This document shows positions 51,381 to 60,756 of a stretch of DNA of 64,000 nt, piece by piece. The DNA comes from CBDFLT01 sp965249225 (lineage in GTDB: Bacteria; Chloroflexota; Dehalococcoidia; Lucifugimonadales; G963668185): assembly GCA_965249225.1 (NCBI GenBank), contig CBDFLT010000007.1:62001-126000 (forward strand), read 5' to 3'. The position numbers were made by a program, and so were the translations under genes. The notes beneath the pieces were generated by a model, which made no database searches, had not been told where the DNA came from, and saw nothing but the letters and a program-made list of their open reading frames with translations. How positions within the stretch are numbered: position 1 is the first letter of the stretch; every line of letters begins with the position of its first letter.

Positions 51381-52853
51381 GTGGAACAAGAGACGGTAAT
51401 CGGGCTGGAAGTACACGTCCAGCTTCTGACCAACAGCAAGATGTTCTGCTCGTGCAGCACGGACTATCAGGACGCTCCGCCGAACTCGGTGGTGTGTCCT
51501 ATTTGTATGGGCATGCCCGGTGTTCTTCCCGTGATTAATGTGCGTGCCGTGGAATTCGTGGTACGCACCGGCCTTGCCCTCGATTGCGAGATCGCCAGCA
51601 ACACCAAGTTCGACCGAAAGAACTACCCCTATCCGGACCTGATGAAGGGCTATCAGATTTCGCAATACGACCAGCCCATTGCGACCGAGGGCAAGCTTAT
51701 TATCGATGTCGACGGCCACGAGAAGCTGGTGGGCTTAACCCGTGTCCACCTGGAGGAGGACGTGGCCAAGCTGCTCCATCGCTCCGATGCCGACGGCGAT
51801 GGCTACAGCCTTCTGGACATCAACCGCTCGGGCGTCCCCCTGATGGAGATAGTCAGCGAGCCTGATCTTAGGTCGGCTGAGGAGGCGCGAACCTATCTTA
51901 CCGATCTGCGGTCCATCCTCCGCTACATCGGAGTCAGCACCGCCAACATGGAGGAAGGCAGCTTCCGATGTGACGCCAATATCTCCCTTCGCCCCCGTGG
52001 CTCGTCCGAGCTGGGAGCCAAGGTGGAAGTAAAGAACATGAACAGCTTTCGCTCTGTGTACCGCGCACTCAAGTACGAGGAGGAGAGGCAGAGACGGGCA
52101 CTGGAGAAGGGGCAGTCAATCGCCCAGGAGACCCGTGGTTGGGTGGAGGGCCGCGGCGTAACCGTGACGCAGCGGTCGAAGGAGTACGCATCCGACTACC
52201 GCTATTTTCCTGAGCCCGACCTACCGCCGCTGGTGATCGAACCCGGGTGGGTCGAGGAGATTCGGGAAAGCCTTCCTGAGCTTCCACGGGCCAGGAAGGC
52301 CCGCTTCATTGAGGAGTACGGCCTTCCGATCTACGACGCCGGCTTGCTGACGGTATCTAAGCCCACGGCGGACTACTTCGAGTCTGCGATGGCCGTCAAA
52401 CCTTCACGCGAAATACAGCGTTCGAAGTTGGCCAAGTCGGCGAGCAACTGGATGCTGGGTGAGCTGACGCGGCTTCTGAATCTGCGTGGACAGGAAGTCA
52501 CCGATGTGAAGATCGCTCCTAAAGACATAGTCGAGCTTGTTGAGCTTGTGGAAGCCGGTACGCTTAGCAGCACCATGGCCAGCACCGTCTTCGAGGAGAT
52601 GTTCGATACCGGGAGTCCGCCCAGTCAGATCGTTGAGGCAGGTGGTATGGTTCAGATAAGTGACGCCGACTCCATCGGCTCGGCGATCGAAGAGGCCATA
52701 TCCGCCAATCCCAAGCCGGTGGCCGACTTTCTCAACGGAAAGGAGACGGCCATGAGGTTCCTGGTTGGCCAGGTAATGAAGATCACCAGGGGAAAGGCTA
52801 ATCCACAACTGGCGACCCAGCTTCTTGGAGAGAAGCTGAGTTCCATGAGGTAA
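51381..52853 (+). CDS. gatB: aspartyl/glutamyl-tRNA amidotransferase subunit B
   Basis: 490 aa. EQETVIGLEVHVQLLTNSKMFC, the zinc cysteines in FCSCSTDY and CPICMG, GMPGVLP, YPYPDLMKGYQISQYDQPI, VHLEEDVAKL, and the C-terminal YqeY-like tail. It phosphorylates and helps amidate Glu-tRNA-Gln or Asp-tRNA-Asn with GatA and GatC, which are not next to it. GTG start. yvcK follows 4 nt later. Confidence 0.97.
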   Translation: MEQETVIGLEVHVQLLTNSKMFCSCSTDYQDAPPNSVVCPICMGMPGVLPVINVRAVEFVVRTGLALDCEIASNTKFDRKNYPYPDLMKGYQISQYDQPIATEGKLIIDVDGHEKLVGLTRVHLEEDVAKLLHRSDADGDGYSLLDINRSGVPLMEIVSEPDLRSAEEARTYLTDLRSILRYIGVSTANMEEGSFRCDANISLRPRGSSELGAKVEVKNMNSFRSVYRALKYEEERQRRALEKGQSIAQETRGWVEGRGVTVTQRSKEYASDYRYFPEPDLPPLVIEPGWVEEIRESLPELPRARKARFIEEYGLPIYDAGLLTVSKPTADYFESAMAVKPSREIQRSKLAKSASNWMLGELTRLLNLRGQEVTDVKIAPKDIVELVELVEAGTLSSTMASTVFEEMFDTGSPPSQIVEAGGMVQISDADSIGSAIEEAISANPKPVADFLNGKETAMRFLVGQVMKITRGKANPQLATQLLGEKLSSMR

Positions 52854-52857
52854 CTCT

Positions 52858-54219
52858 ATGACTCGCCGTGACCCGCCAGACGCGATACCTAACGGTGCCG
52901 TGCAACGTCAGTCTAGGCGGGCTGGGCTTGTAAAACTGCTCTACCCTGGCATCGGTATCAAGCGTTGGTTGCTTGTTGGCGCGTTGGGCATTGGGATCTG
53001 CTCGATTGGCCTGGCGTTTCTGCTGAGGAAGCTACTGGATCTCGGATTCCCGGATTTCCTGCCCTTCTATTTCGAGGGGGTGCTGTTGTTGGCGGTGGGC
53101 GTGGGCGTCATCCTGGTGTTCGTGTATGGGCTCTATCGCTCCATAGGCCCTCTGATCCTGGCCAGTGACAGCATCGACTCCCTGGCCGACACCATATACA
53201 CTCGGCGTTCACGCGGCCGTGGACCGAGGATCGTTGTAGCGGGCGGCGGCACCGGACTATCGGTCCTCCTCCGAGGCCTTAAGGCCTACACGGACAACAT
53301 TACGGCCCTGGTCACCGTGGCTGACGACGGAGGTAGCTCAGGGCGACTTCGCAGGGAGTTGGGGGTTTTGCCTCCAGGCGACTTCCGCAACTGTCTGGTG
53401 GCGATGTCGGATGCGGAGTCGCTGTTGACGGACCTGTTCCAACACCGATTCGACCACGGTGACGGGCTTGAGGGTCACAGCTTCGGAAACCTGTTCATAG
53501 CTGCGATGACCGACGTCTCCGGCAGCTTCGAGCGCGCTCTCCAGGAATCCAGCAGGGTCCTGGCGGTCCACGGTCGGATTCTCCCGGCGACGGTGGCCAA
53601 TCTAAGCCTCTCGGCTCGGCTTAAGGACGGCGCGACAGTGCATGGCGAGTCCACCATAGGCGAGTGTGGGGGCAAGATAGAACGGCTGCGTATCGAGCCC
53701 GCAAACGCGGAGGCGTATCCAGCGGCGGTTGAGTCGATACGAGAGGCTCAGTTTATCGTGATAGGTCCGGGCAGCTTGTACACCAGTGTCCTGCCCAATC
53801 TGCTGGTCTCGGGTATCGCGGACGCGGTCAGGGTGTCGGATGCACCAAAGGCGTATGTGTGCAACGTGGCGACACAGAAGGGTGAGACCGACGGGTACAC
53901 GGTCGCCGACCACGTTGAGGCGTTGCAGGCGCATACGTTCCCGGAGGTTGTCGACTACGTGGTAGTCCACAGCAAGCCGACCGAGCTTGGCTCACGGTAT
54001 CTCGGCGATCCTGTTGTCAGCGACGGCAACCCCCTGAAACACGCCGTGGTGGAATCGGCCGACCTCGTTGACAGGGACCGCCTGGTGCGGCACGACTCCG
54101 AGAAGCTGGCGAAGGTGCTTATGGGTATCTACCAGCGGAGTCGCAAGAACGGGCCGAGGTCCCGGAACGGGGTCCTGTCTCGCCTGTCGATCATGGGCAG
54201 GGCCGAAAAAAGGCTCTGA
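52858..54219 (+). CDS. yvcK: membrane-anchored YvcK (gluconeogenesis factor-like) protein
   Basis: 453 aa. Two hydrophobic segments at about residues 37-57 and 68-90 precede a CofD/YvcK domain: RIVVAGGGTGLSVLLRGLKAY (about 125-145), TVADDGGSSGRLR, PPGDFRNCLVAMSD, GHSFGNLFIAAMT, GPGSLYTSVLPNLLV and VCNVATQKGETDGYTV. In Bacillus the YvcK protein binds UDP-sugars and affects cell-wall synthesis under gluconeogenic growth; that form has no membrane anchor. Likely co-transcribed with gatB. Confidence 0.93.
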   Translation: MTRRDPPDAIPNGAVQRQSRRAGLVKLLYPGIGIKRWLLVGALGIGICSIGLAFLLRKLLDLGFPDFLPFYFEGVLLLAVGVGVILVFVYGLYRSIGPLILASDSIDSLADTIYTRRSRGRGPRIVVAGGGTGLSVLLRGLKAYTDNITALVTVADDGGSSGRLRRELGVLPPGDFRNCLVAMSDAESLLTDLFQHRFDHGDGLEGHSFGNLFIAAMTDVSGSFERALQESSRVLAVHGRILPATVANLSLSARLKDGATVHGESTIGECGGKIERLRIEPANAEAYPAAVESIREAQFIVIGPGSLYTSVLPNLLVSGIADAVRVSDAPKAYVCNVATQKGETDGYTVADHVEALQAHTFPEVVDYVVVHSKPTELGSRYLGDPVVSDGNPLKHAVVESADLVDRDRLVRHDSEKLAKVLMGIYQRSRKNGPRSRNGVLSRLSIMGRAEKRL

Positions 54220-54246
54220 CTTGGTTTCTATAGTCACCCAGTGGGC

Positions 54247-54252
54247 TATAAT
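54247..54252 (+). promoter_or_regulatory. possible -10 element (TATAAT) before secG
   Basis: TATAAT in gtgggcTATAATggtg, 35 nt before the secG start; no convincing -35 hexamer at the right distance. Sequence match only. Confidence 0.4.
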
Positions 54253-54287
54253 GGTGTGGCAAGAGCTAGAATTATTGAAAGGCGCAA

Positions 54288-54506
54288 ATGCAGACGCCAG
54301 CTAACTGGTTGCAGATTTTCGTGGCCCTTCTTCTGATCGTTACCGTGCTTCTACAGGTGAAAGGCCAGGGCACCGGTCTGTTCGGTTCGGCCGAGGGTTC
54401 CTACCGAACCCGTCGGGGAGTGGAAAAGGCCCTGTTCCAGTTCACCATCGTCCTGATTGGCATCTTCATAGCCATTTCCATCATTAGCGTTCGGGTCTTC
54501 AATTAG
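54288..54506 (+). CDS. secG: preprotein translocase subunit SecG
   Basis: 72 aa with two membrane helices (about 6-22 and 48-70), joined by GQGTGLFGSAEGSYRTRRGVEK, the family's conserved glycine-rich loop. Partner of SecY in the Sec channel. GAAAGGCGCA upstream of ATG. Confidence 0.95.
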   Translation: MQTPANWLQIFVALLLIVTVLLQVKGQGTGLFGSAEGSYRTRRGVEKALFQFTIVLIGIFIAISIISVRVFN

Positions 54507-54543
54507 TCGCCCGATACGCCCCTCTGGCTGCACTCCCGATTAA

Positions 54544-55395
54544 ATGGCCCACCCCGTTGTGACGCTGACCACCGACTTCGGCGCACGAGACGGCTACGTT
54601 GGTGCCATGAAGGGAGTGGTCCTGGGCATCAGCCCCGGTGTCACCCTGATTGACATCTCGCACGAGGTTCCACCACAGGACATCGTCCACGCGGCTTTCG
54701 TCCTTAGGACCGCGTACCGCTACTTCCCGCCCGACGGCATCCACGTTTGCGTCGTGGACCCAGGTGTGGGCACGTCACGGAGGCCGCTTCTCCTTGAGAC
54801 CCCGGCCGGTCGGTTCGTCGCGCCAGACAATGGCGTGCTCACCTACGCGCTGATGGACCACCGGGCCTTGGCCGACGAAGGCGGGCCGGGTGCACAAGCG
54901 GGATTCATGGAGCCGCGGTCTGTGCCGGTGCCGGACTCATGCTCGGCATATGTGCTGAACCGTGAAGAGTTCTGGCTTCGTCCGTTGAGCAACACCTTTC
55001 ATGGCCGCGATATCTTCGCTCCTGTGGCGGCGCACCTGTCCCTGGGTGTCGCGGCGGAGGAACTCGGCGATCTTGTTGAAGAGGCGGTTTGCCTCAGCGT
55101 CCCGGAGCCGGAGGAAAGCGAGGGCTTGATTACAGGCCGGATTATTCACGTCGATGGGTACGGAAACCTGGTCAGCAATATACCGCCGGGAATGATAGTT
55201 GGCGACCCGGCCGAGGTGCGGGTTGGAGGGCGGCGCATTAGCGGGCTGAGCGGGTCTTTCGAGGGTGGTAGGGAGCTGCTGGCGATCGCTGGAAGCCACG
55301 GCTACATCGAGATCGCCGTCGAGAACGGCAGCGCGGCGGAAACACTGGGGATCGGCCTGGGCGCCAGGATGACCGTCTCGCTGGGCGACGCTTAG
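54544..55395 (+). CDS. S-adenosyl-L-methionine hydrolase (adenosine-forming), DUF62 family
   Basis: 283 aa, the trimeric enzyme that splits SAM with hydroxide to adenosine and methionine and is related to fluorinase. TLTTDFGARDGYVGAMKGV, DISHEVPPQDIVHAAFVLRTAY, CVVDPGVGTSRRPLLLE, APDNGVLTY, NTFHGRDIFAPVAAHLSLG carry the family's Asp-Arg-His residues; IIHVDGYGNLVSNI begins the C-terminal domain. 37 nt behind secG. Confidence 0.93.
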   Translation: MAHPVVTLTTDFGARDGYVGAMKGVVLGISPGVTLIDISHEVPPQDIVHAAFVLRTAYRYFPPDGIHVCVVDPGVGTSRRPLLLETPAGRFVAPDNGVLTYALMDHRALADEGGPGAQAGFMEPRSVPVPDSCSAYVLNREEFWLRPLSNTFHGRDIFAPVAAHLSLGVAAEELGDLVEEAVCLSVPEPEESEGLITGRIIHVDGYGNLVSNIPPGMIVGDPAEVRVGGRRISGLSGSFEGGRELLAIAGSHGYIEIAVENGSAAETLGIGLGARMTVSLGDA

Positions 55396-55461
55396 CTGAG
55401 CTTGGCCCCGGCCACGGCCTGAGAAGCGGTCTCCCCCCTCGTTGTTAATTTGGAGGCGCTT

Positions 55462-56832
55462 TTATGTTCGCCCTATCTTCCACTCGGTGCCCTGGGGGGT
55501 ATCTTCTAGAATTATTCCAAGCTGGCTAAGCCGGTCGCGAATCTGGTCGGCAAGCTCGTAGTGTTTTGCGGCGCGCAGTCTCAGCCGCGTATCGATTAAG
55601 AGCTCTATGAAGGGGGCGATGTCCATAGCAGATGTATCTGCGGGCTCCTGAAGCGTCAGGCCCAACACGCCGGCCATTTCTTTTAACGTCGCTTGGGCGG
55701 CGCTGACGTCCATTCCCTCCTTGCGGCCTCGGTTGACCTCCTTGGCGAGGTCGAATAGCACCGCCAAGGCCCTCGGCGTATTGAGGTCGTCGTCCATCGC
55801 CTCGACGAACTGGTCTCGTGTGGAGTGGACCGCCAGTGGGTTACCCTTGCCTGCGGAGCCCTCATCTTTCAGCGCGTTTTGCAGCCGTTCGAGGGCCCGC
55901 TCGTGTGCTAACACGGCCTCCTCGTTGTATGTCAGGGGGCTTCGATAGTGGGAGCTGAGGAATAACAGTCGAAGCGTATCCGGCGAGTAGTTTTCCAGGG
56001 CTTCCGCGGCCGTCACTAGATTACCCATGGACTTGCTCATTTTGGATTCGCCCAGGCTGAGCAGGCCGTGGTGTACCCAGAACCTGGCGAACGGCGTCTT
56101 GTTCGAGTAGGACTCGGACTGTGCGATCTCGTTTTCGTGGTGCGGAAAGACCAGGTCTAGGCCTCCGCCATGGATGTCTACGGTCTCTCCCAGATAGCCC
56201 ATCGACATGGCGCTGCACTCGATGTGCCAGCCCGGTCGGCCGGGGCCCCAAGGACTCTCCCAGACGGGTTCTCCGGGCTTCTGGCTCTTCCAGAGGGCAA
56301 AGTCCATGATGTCCTCTTTTTCCTCTCCCACCTGTACCCTGGCTCCGGCCTTCATGCCATCCAGGCTTCGATGGCTGAGCTTACCGTAGTCCTCGTCCCT
56401 CCTCACGCGAAAGTAGACGCTTCCGTTAACCGAGTAAGCGAATCCACGGTCTAATAGCCCCTGCACCATCTCCAGGATCTTTGGCATCTCCTGCGTTGCT
56501 CGAGGGTATGCGTGTGCGCGTTGCACGTTGAGGGCATCCATGTCTGTCAGATAGGTCGTGATGTTTCTCTCGGCCAGCTCCTCGATAGGCATTGATTGCT
56601 GGGTCGCGGCCTGGATCATCTTGTCGTCTATGTCGGTGATGTTCTGGACGTGCTCGACCTTAAACCCTTTGAACTCCAGATATCGCCGGATCACGTCGAA
56701 AATCACGGAGCTCATGGCATGTCCCAGGTGGGAGGGAGCATAGGGCGTGATGCCGCAGACGTACATCTTGACCTTGCCGTCCGCGGCTGTGAAGTCCTCT
56801 TTTTGCCCGGTGAGGGTGTTGTAGAGCTTCAT
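55462..56832 (-). CDS. cysS: cysteinyl-tRNA synthetase
   Basis: 456 aa class I synthetase. Zinc ligands: Cys in MYVCGITPYAPSHLGHA (about residue 25, with the HIGH-type HLGH), Cys in WHIECSAMSMGYLG and the His/Glu in PHHENEIAQSE; KMSKS as ESKMSKSMGNLV. ATG overlaps the ispF stop by 4 nt (ATGA). The order ispD-ispF-cysS is a known bacterial arrangement. Confidence 0.97.
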   Translation of the reverse strand: MKLYNTLTGQKEDFTAADGKVKMYVCGITPYAPSHLGHAMSSVIFDVIRRYLEFKGFKVEHVQNITDIDDKMIQAATQQSMPIEELAERNITTYLTDMDALNVQRAHAYPRATQEMPKILEMVQGLLDRGFAYSVNGSVYFRVRRDEDYGKLSHRSLDGMKAGARVQVGEEKEDIMDFALWKSQKPGEPVWESPWGPGRPGWHIECSAMSMGYLGETVDIHGGGLDLVFPHHENEIAQSESYSNKTPFARFWVHHGLLSLGESKMSKSMGNLVTAAEALENYSPDTLRLLFLSSHYRSPLTYNEEAVLAHERALERLQNALKDEGSAGKGNPLAVHSTRDQFVEAMDDDLNTPRALAVLFDLAKEVNRGRKEGMDVSAAQATLKEMAGVLGLTLQEPADTSAMDIAPFIELLIDTRLRLRAAKHYELADQIRDRLSQLGIILEDTPQGTEWKIGRT

Positions 56833-57311
56833 TCGGTAGGACCGACGGTTGCGGTAGCCAAGCTGCCTACTCCTTCGCCTCTGCCCACGAACCCCAGGCC
56901 GTCGGTGGTCTTGGCTTTGACGTTGACGGAGTCGGGATCTAGGCCGAGGCAGCCGGACAGGCGTTCTTTGATCTGGCCCAGGAAGGGTTGAAGGACCGGA
57001 CGTTCGGCCAATATTGTAGCATCAACGTTGAAGGGGCGCCATCCACGGCCTTCGATCAGACCTACGGTTTGGCGGAGGAGCTCGGTGCTGTCGATATCCT
57101 TGTAGCGCGGGTCGGATGAGGGGAAGTGGGTACCGATATCGCCCATTCCCGCGGCGCCCAACAGCGCGTCGATGACCGCGTGGATCAGCACATCACCGTC
57201 GCTGTGTCCTGCGAGGCCCTTGGTGAACGGTATGGACACGCCACCAAGCACCAGCGGCCTCCCCTCGGCGAGAGGGTGCACGTCGAACCCGATTCCAGAT
57301 CGATGGGCCAT
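56829..57311 (-). CDS. ispF: 2-C-methyl-D-erythritol 2,4-cyclodiphosphate synthase
   Basis: 160 aa. GIGFDVHPLAEGRPLVLGGVSIP holds the zinc Asp/His, GLAGHSDGDVLIHAVIDALLGAAGMGDIGTHFP follows, and the C-terminal VKAKTTDGLGFVGRGEG. Fifth step of the MEP isoprenoid pathway. 4 nt after ispD. Confidence 0.97.
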   Translation of the reverse strand: MAHRSGIGFDVHPLAEGRPLVLGGVSIPFTKGLAGHSDGDVLIHAVIDALLGAAGMGDIGTHFPSSDPRYKDIDSTELLRQTVGLIEGRGWRPFNVDATILAERPVLQPFLGQIKERLSGCLGLDPDSVNVKAKTTDGLGFVGRGEGVGSLATATVGPTE

Positions 57312-57315
57312 CGTA

Positions 57316-58035
57316 CTACGTGGCTGCGGTCCGAGCGCTTTGCTCTATGCTTTGAAGGACCACCTCGGCCATGCGAATGTCCTCTGTCGTGGTCACCTTG
57401 AGGTTGCTGTAGGACCCCATGAACAACCTGACGGTGCCGCCTATTTCTTCGACCATGCTGGCGTCGTCGGTAGCTTCACTCCGCGACTTTTCGTGGGCCT
57501 CGGCCAGCAGGCGCGTGCGGAAAACCTGTGGAGTCTGGACGGTCCACAACCTGTCGCGGGCAAGGGTTTCGATTACCTCAAGCTCTTCGTTTGCGAGTTT
57601 GGTAGTGTCTTTAGCCGGCACCGCCGCGGCGGTGGCTCCGCTCTTCTGGGCTTCAGCGAGACCTCTGGGTATCATGTCAGCGGTCAGGCAGGGTCGGGCG
57701 CCGTCATGGACGACGATCCACTCGGTGTCCCGTAGTCTGTCGAGCCCGTTCATTACCGAGTCCTGCCGGCGGTCTCCTCCGGCGCACACCTCTCTTACCT
57801 TGTGCCAACCGTTTTCCTCCACGAGTTTCCGGCCCTTGCCCAAGTTGACGTGTGACAGGACGACAACGATGGCGTCAACCTGGGGACAATCGTGTAACAC
57901 CTTGAGACTGTACCAGAGAAGAGGCCGGTCAATCAGGGGTGCGAAAATCTTGTCTAATCCCCCCATGCGCTTGCTATGGCCGGCCGCGACAATAATAGCC
58001 CCCACCATCTGGCGGGGGTCAGGCTGCCCGGCCAC
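57316..58035 (-). CDS. ispD: 2-C-methyl-D-erythritol 4-phosphate cytidylyltransferase
   Basis: About 239 aa. VGAIIVAAGHSKRMGGLDKIF is the nucleotide-binding loop, then VVLSHVNL, GGDRRQDSVMNGL, VVHDGARPCLTADMI, AAAVPAKDTTK and TVQTPQVFRTRLL. Third step of the MEP pathway. I chose GTG 58035 (GAAAGG eight bases upstream); a TTG at 58050 would contain that site, and an ATG at ~58008 is also possible. Confidence 0.95.
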   Translation of the reverse strand: MAGQPDPRQMVGAIIVAAGHSKRMGGLDKIFAPLIDRPLLWYSLKVLHDCPQVDAIVVVLSHVNLGKGRKLVEENGWHKVREVCAGGDRRQDSVMNGLDRLRDTEWIVVHDGARPCLTADMIPRGLAEAQKSGATAAAVPAKDTTKLANEELEVIETLARDRLWTVQTPQVFRTRLLAEAHEKSRSEATDDASMVEEIGGTVRLFMGSYSNLKVTTTEDIRMAEVVLQSIEQSARTAAT

Positions 58036-58332
58036 CTCGGAACCTTTCAACTTCTATCTCCCAAGAGCGAGTAAGCGGCTCGGAAGCAAGAGAGGGAGCC
58101 GCCATACGCTGTCGAGTGTGTATCTTGCTATGATATATGGGGTTGCCTTCAGTTGACCCTGAATTTGTTTTGTGCCTTGATTCGCCGTGTACGATGGGAT
58201 TCAAAGCCAAAATAGCATTCCCGCCGGTAGCTGTCAAAAGGATGTGAACGAACGCCGACTGGCTCATCCTATAAGATGGGTATTTCAACGTCGATTCTAA
58301 GCTTACCATTGCGATAGAGGGGTATTCATTGC
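58036..58332. other. intergenic region between ispD and the EVE protein gene
   Basis: Divergent upstream region of both genes. I see small inverted repeats (GGCTC...GAGCC near 58075-58100 and CATC-ctataa-GATG near 58268) but no gene and no promoter I would name. Confidence 0.35.
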
Positions 58333-58980
58333 ATGGGAAAGAACTACTGGATGGTTGTTCAAACACACGAGAACTTCAACATTACTAAGGAGAATGGATT
58401 TGGCCTGCTCGGTCTCAGAGCGCGGCACCGGCGCCGCGCACAGCGCATGCAGCCCGACGACAGGGTGTTGTTTTACATCACGGGGCTGCGTATCTGGAGC
58501 GCGATTACTACTATAACCTCCTCGTACTTCGAGAGCCGGGACCGCATTTGGAATCCGGTGCCTCCTAGGGAACAGTTCCCATACCGCGTGAAAATGAAGC
58601 CGGCTCTCGTCCTGGATGAAGACGACTACATTGACGCACTGGAGCTGGGACCGCGCCTCGAGTACGTTAAACGCTGGCTGCCGGAAGACTGGCCGCTGGC
58701 CTTTTTCGACACTCTACACCTGATCCCTCAAAGGGACTTCCGCTTGATCGAGGCGGAGATGAAGCGCATCCTGTCCCGACACCGCAAGGCGAAGGACGGC
58801 GACCGTCCCATGGGTGAACGTGGAGGTAGTGTGGATGGGGTCTCGGAGTCGAAGATGGCCCAAGAAGACATCGAAGCTCAGCCCGTCTCGAACCAGAGCG
58901 ACGCCGAGGTTCAGCAGGCCGAAGACCAGGATGACATCCCGGCTCAGCCGGCCGGCGATGGTTCCGCGGACTCCACGTAG
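58333..58980 (+). CDS. EVE domain protein with acidic tail
   Basis: 215 aa. Residues 1-150 form an EVE domain (PUA-like): NYWMVVQTHENFNITKENGFGLLGL, QRMQPDDRVLFYITGLRIWSAITTITS, PYRVKMKPALVLDEDD and the end LIPQRDFRLIEAEM. EVE domains read modified bases in DNA or RNA. The last ~60 residues are a low-complexity Asp/Glu/Gln-rich tail, which overlaps the convergent reductase gene by 37 bp. Whether it takes part in defence is not shown by its neighbours. Confidence 0.85.
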   Translation: MGKNYWMVVQTHENFNITKENGFGLLGLRARHRRRAQRMQPDDRVLFYITGLRIWSAITTITSSYFESRDRIWNPVPPREQFPYRVKMKPALVLDEDDYIDALELGPRLEYVKRWLPEDWPLAFFDTLHLIPQRDFRLIEAEMKRILSRHRKAKDGDRPMGERGGSVDGVSESKMAQEDIEAQPVSNQSDAEVQQAEDQDDIPAQPAGDGSADST

Positions 58981-59942
58981 AAGCTCGCGTCGTACAGATC
59001 CTGCAGGCGGTCCAGGAACTCGTGAGGGAGGTCTTCGGTCTCCGAGGTGGCGGCGAACTCCTCGAGCTGGGGCATGTTGGTGATATTGGGGAGGACGGAG
59101 GCGACCTTGGGCGCCGCCAGGGCGTACTTGATAGCGATCTGCCCAATAGTCGAGTCCATGCCGTCGGTTAGGAAGTCCAACGTGGCCAACTTTTTGAGCC
59201 CCTGCTCGAGCCACTCCCTGCGGCGGTGGCTGCGGTGGTCGCTGGGGTCGAATACGGTGTCTTTGGTGTAGGTGCCGTCCAGAAGGCCAGAGGCGTGGGG
59301 GACCCTCGTTATCAGTCCGGTTTCCTCCTCCTCCGCGATAGGGAAGAAGCTCCGGGCGGGCTCCTGCTCCAGAACGCTATAGATGATCTGGAGGACGGGC
59401 GCATGTCGTTCCCTCATCGACGCCTCGCCCTCCTCGAACCAGCCTATGTCGGGCCCGATGGCCCCGCCCCAGTAGCGGATTTTGCCCTCTTGTACCAGCT
59501 CTTCCAGCGTTTTGAAAAGCTCGTCGCTCTCTAGGGCGTCCATCTTTGGGTTGTGTATCTGGTACAGGTCGATGTAGTCCGTCTTGAGCCGCTTGAGGCT
59601 CCGCTCGCAGGCGAATCTGACGAAGTCGCGGCTGAAGTTCTGAGGCCTCTCCTTGTGACCATCTCTGACTACGTTGTTATAGAAGTCGTAGCCGAACTTG
59701 GTCCCGATCACGATGTCGTGGCGCTGACGCCCCATGGCCTTGGCCAGGATCTCCTCGCCGTAGCCGTCGCCATACGCGTCCGCCGTGTCGAAGAAGTTGA
59801 CCCCAAGGCCGAAAGCCTTCACCAGTAGATTGATTCCGGTGTCCTCGTCTATCTTGCCCCACCAGTCGGTGCCGATGGTCCAGACTCCGAACCCTACCTC
59901 TGAGACCTCGAGCCCTGTGTTGCCAAGCGTTTTGTATTTCAC
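58944..59942 (-). CDS. aldo/keto reductase
   Basis: 332 aa TIM barrel. MKYKTLGNTGLEVSEVGFGVW, FFDTADAYGDGYGEEILAKAM with catalytic Asp and Tyr, IGTKFGYDF with Lys, YIDLYQIHNPKMD with His, and the C-terminal NADP-binding SVLPNITNMPQLEEFAAT. Substrate unknown. Tail-to-tail overlap with the EVE gene. Confidence 0.93.
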   Translation of the reverse strand: MKYKTLGNTGLEVSEVGFGVWTIGTDWWGKIDEDTGINLLVKAFGLGVNFFDTADAYGDGYGEEILAKAMGRQRHDIVIGTKFGYDFYNNVVRDGHKERPQNFSRDFVRFACERSLKRLKTDYIDLYQIHNPKMDALESDELFKTLEELVQEGKIRYWGGAIGPDIGWFEEGEASMRERHAPVLQIIYSVLEQEPARSFFPIAEEEETGLITRVPHASGLLDGTYTKDTVFDPSDHRSHRRREWLEQGLKKLATLDFLTDGMDSTIGQIAIKYALAAPKVASVLPNITNMPQLEEFAATSETEDLPHEFLDRLQDLYDASFYVESAEPSPAG

Positions 59943-59982
59943 GGTCGCTCTTTACTCCGGTGGTGGGCCCTTCTAGCTTATG

Positions 59983-60582
59983 TTACTGGGCGGCCGCTCT
60001 GCCCGTGCCCAGTCTCTGTCGTACTTCGTCGGCCCGTTTCTCGTACTCCTCATCGGATAGAACCGGCGACATGCGGCCCAGGGGCACCTCCTGTCGCAGA
60101 TCCACCCAGGACTTGCACCCGGCGAACTCCTCGAGGATGGGCAACGCCTGCGGTTGCTCCAGCTCGTGCACCCTCAGGAGGGCGATGGTAAGCGGGTACT
60201 TGGGCCGCCAGTGGAGCCTCTTCTGGGCGTAGTCGTTGGTCCAGATATGGGAATCGGAGATGCGGTCGACGTCTTCCTGGTCCGTTGTCTCGAAGACGTC
60301 GGTGACCTCACACCAGTAGCTCAGCGTTACCAGGCCGGGGATGTCGTCCTCCTCCAGCGTAATTTCGAGGTCCTCGTGGAATTCAGGCTTGAGCAATTCT
60401 CGCTGCTGGTGCTCGTATGTGGGGTACAGCAGGAACTCGGGATGGACAACCCGGAACTCCTTGTCATCCCGGTGAATTCCGCCCTTGCGAATGATCAGGA
60501 CCTGTTTGCCATGGGCGAGCGCGTGTACGGCCACGGCCCACTCTTTGAGCCCAAGGGATGTGATGGCGGGATGTAGCGTCAA
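59983..60582 (-). CDS. DUF1802 family protein
   Basis: 199 aa. LGLKEWAVAVHALAHGKQVLIIRKGGIHRD and FLLYPTYEHQQRELLKPEFH are the conserved parts of DUF1802; the middle (SYWCEVTDVFE) and LHWRPKYPLTIALLRVHEL follow. Function unknown. A TATAAT on the minus strand (60629-60624) lies 42 nt ahead of the start codon, without a clear -35. Confidence 0.8.
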   Translation of the reverse strand: MTLHPAITSLGLKEWAVAVHALAHGKQVLIIRKGGIHRDDKEFRVVHPEFLLYPTYEHQQRELLKPEFHEDLEITLEEDDIPGLVTLSYWCEVTDVFETTDQEDVDRISDSHIWTNDYAQKRLHWRPKYPLTIALLRVHELEQPQALPILEEFAGCKSWVDLRQEVPLGRMSPVLSDEEYEKRADEVRQRLGTGRAAAQ

Positions 60583-60721
60583 TATTCGTCTCTCCGGTTG
60601 CCGCCAGGGCGTTCGTTGGCTTCATTATATCTTCTCTGGGCGTGACCGGTCGACGATTTTTAGCGGTGTGATGAGCCATCTGGCGCGGCGGATGCTGGCC
60701 ACGGCCGTGGTTAAGCCGTCC

Positions 60722-60749
60722 TTGACAACGCTGGCCGGTGCGCTAGAAT
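60722..60749 (+). promoter_or_regulatory. promoter placed for a leaderless transcript
   Basis: Perfect TTGACA (60722-60727), a 16-bp spacer and TAGAAT (60744-60749). The ATG of the next gene begins 8 bases after the -10 element, where transcription should start. Confidence 0.7.
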
Positions 60750-60756
60750 CGGCGCA

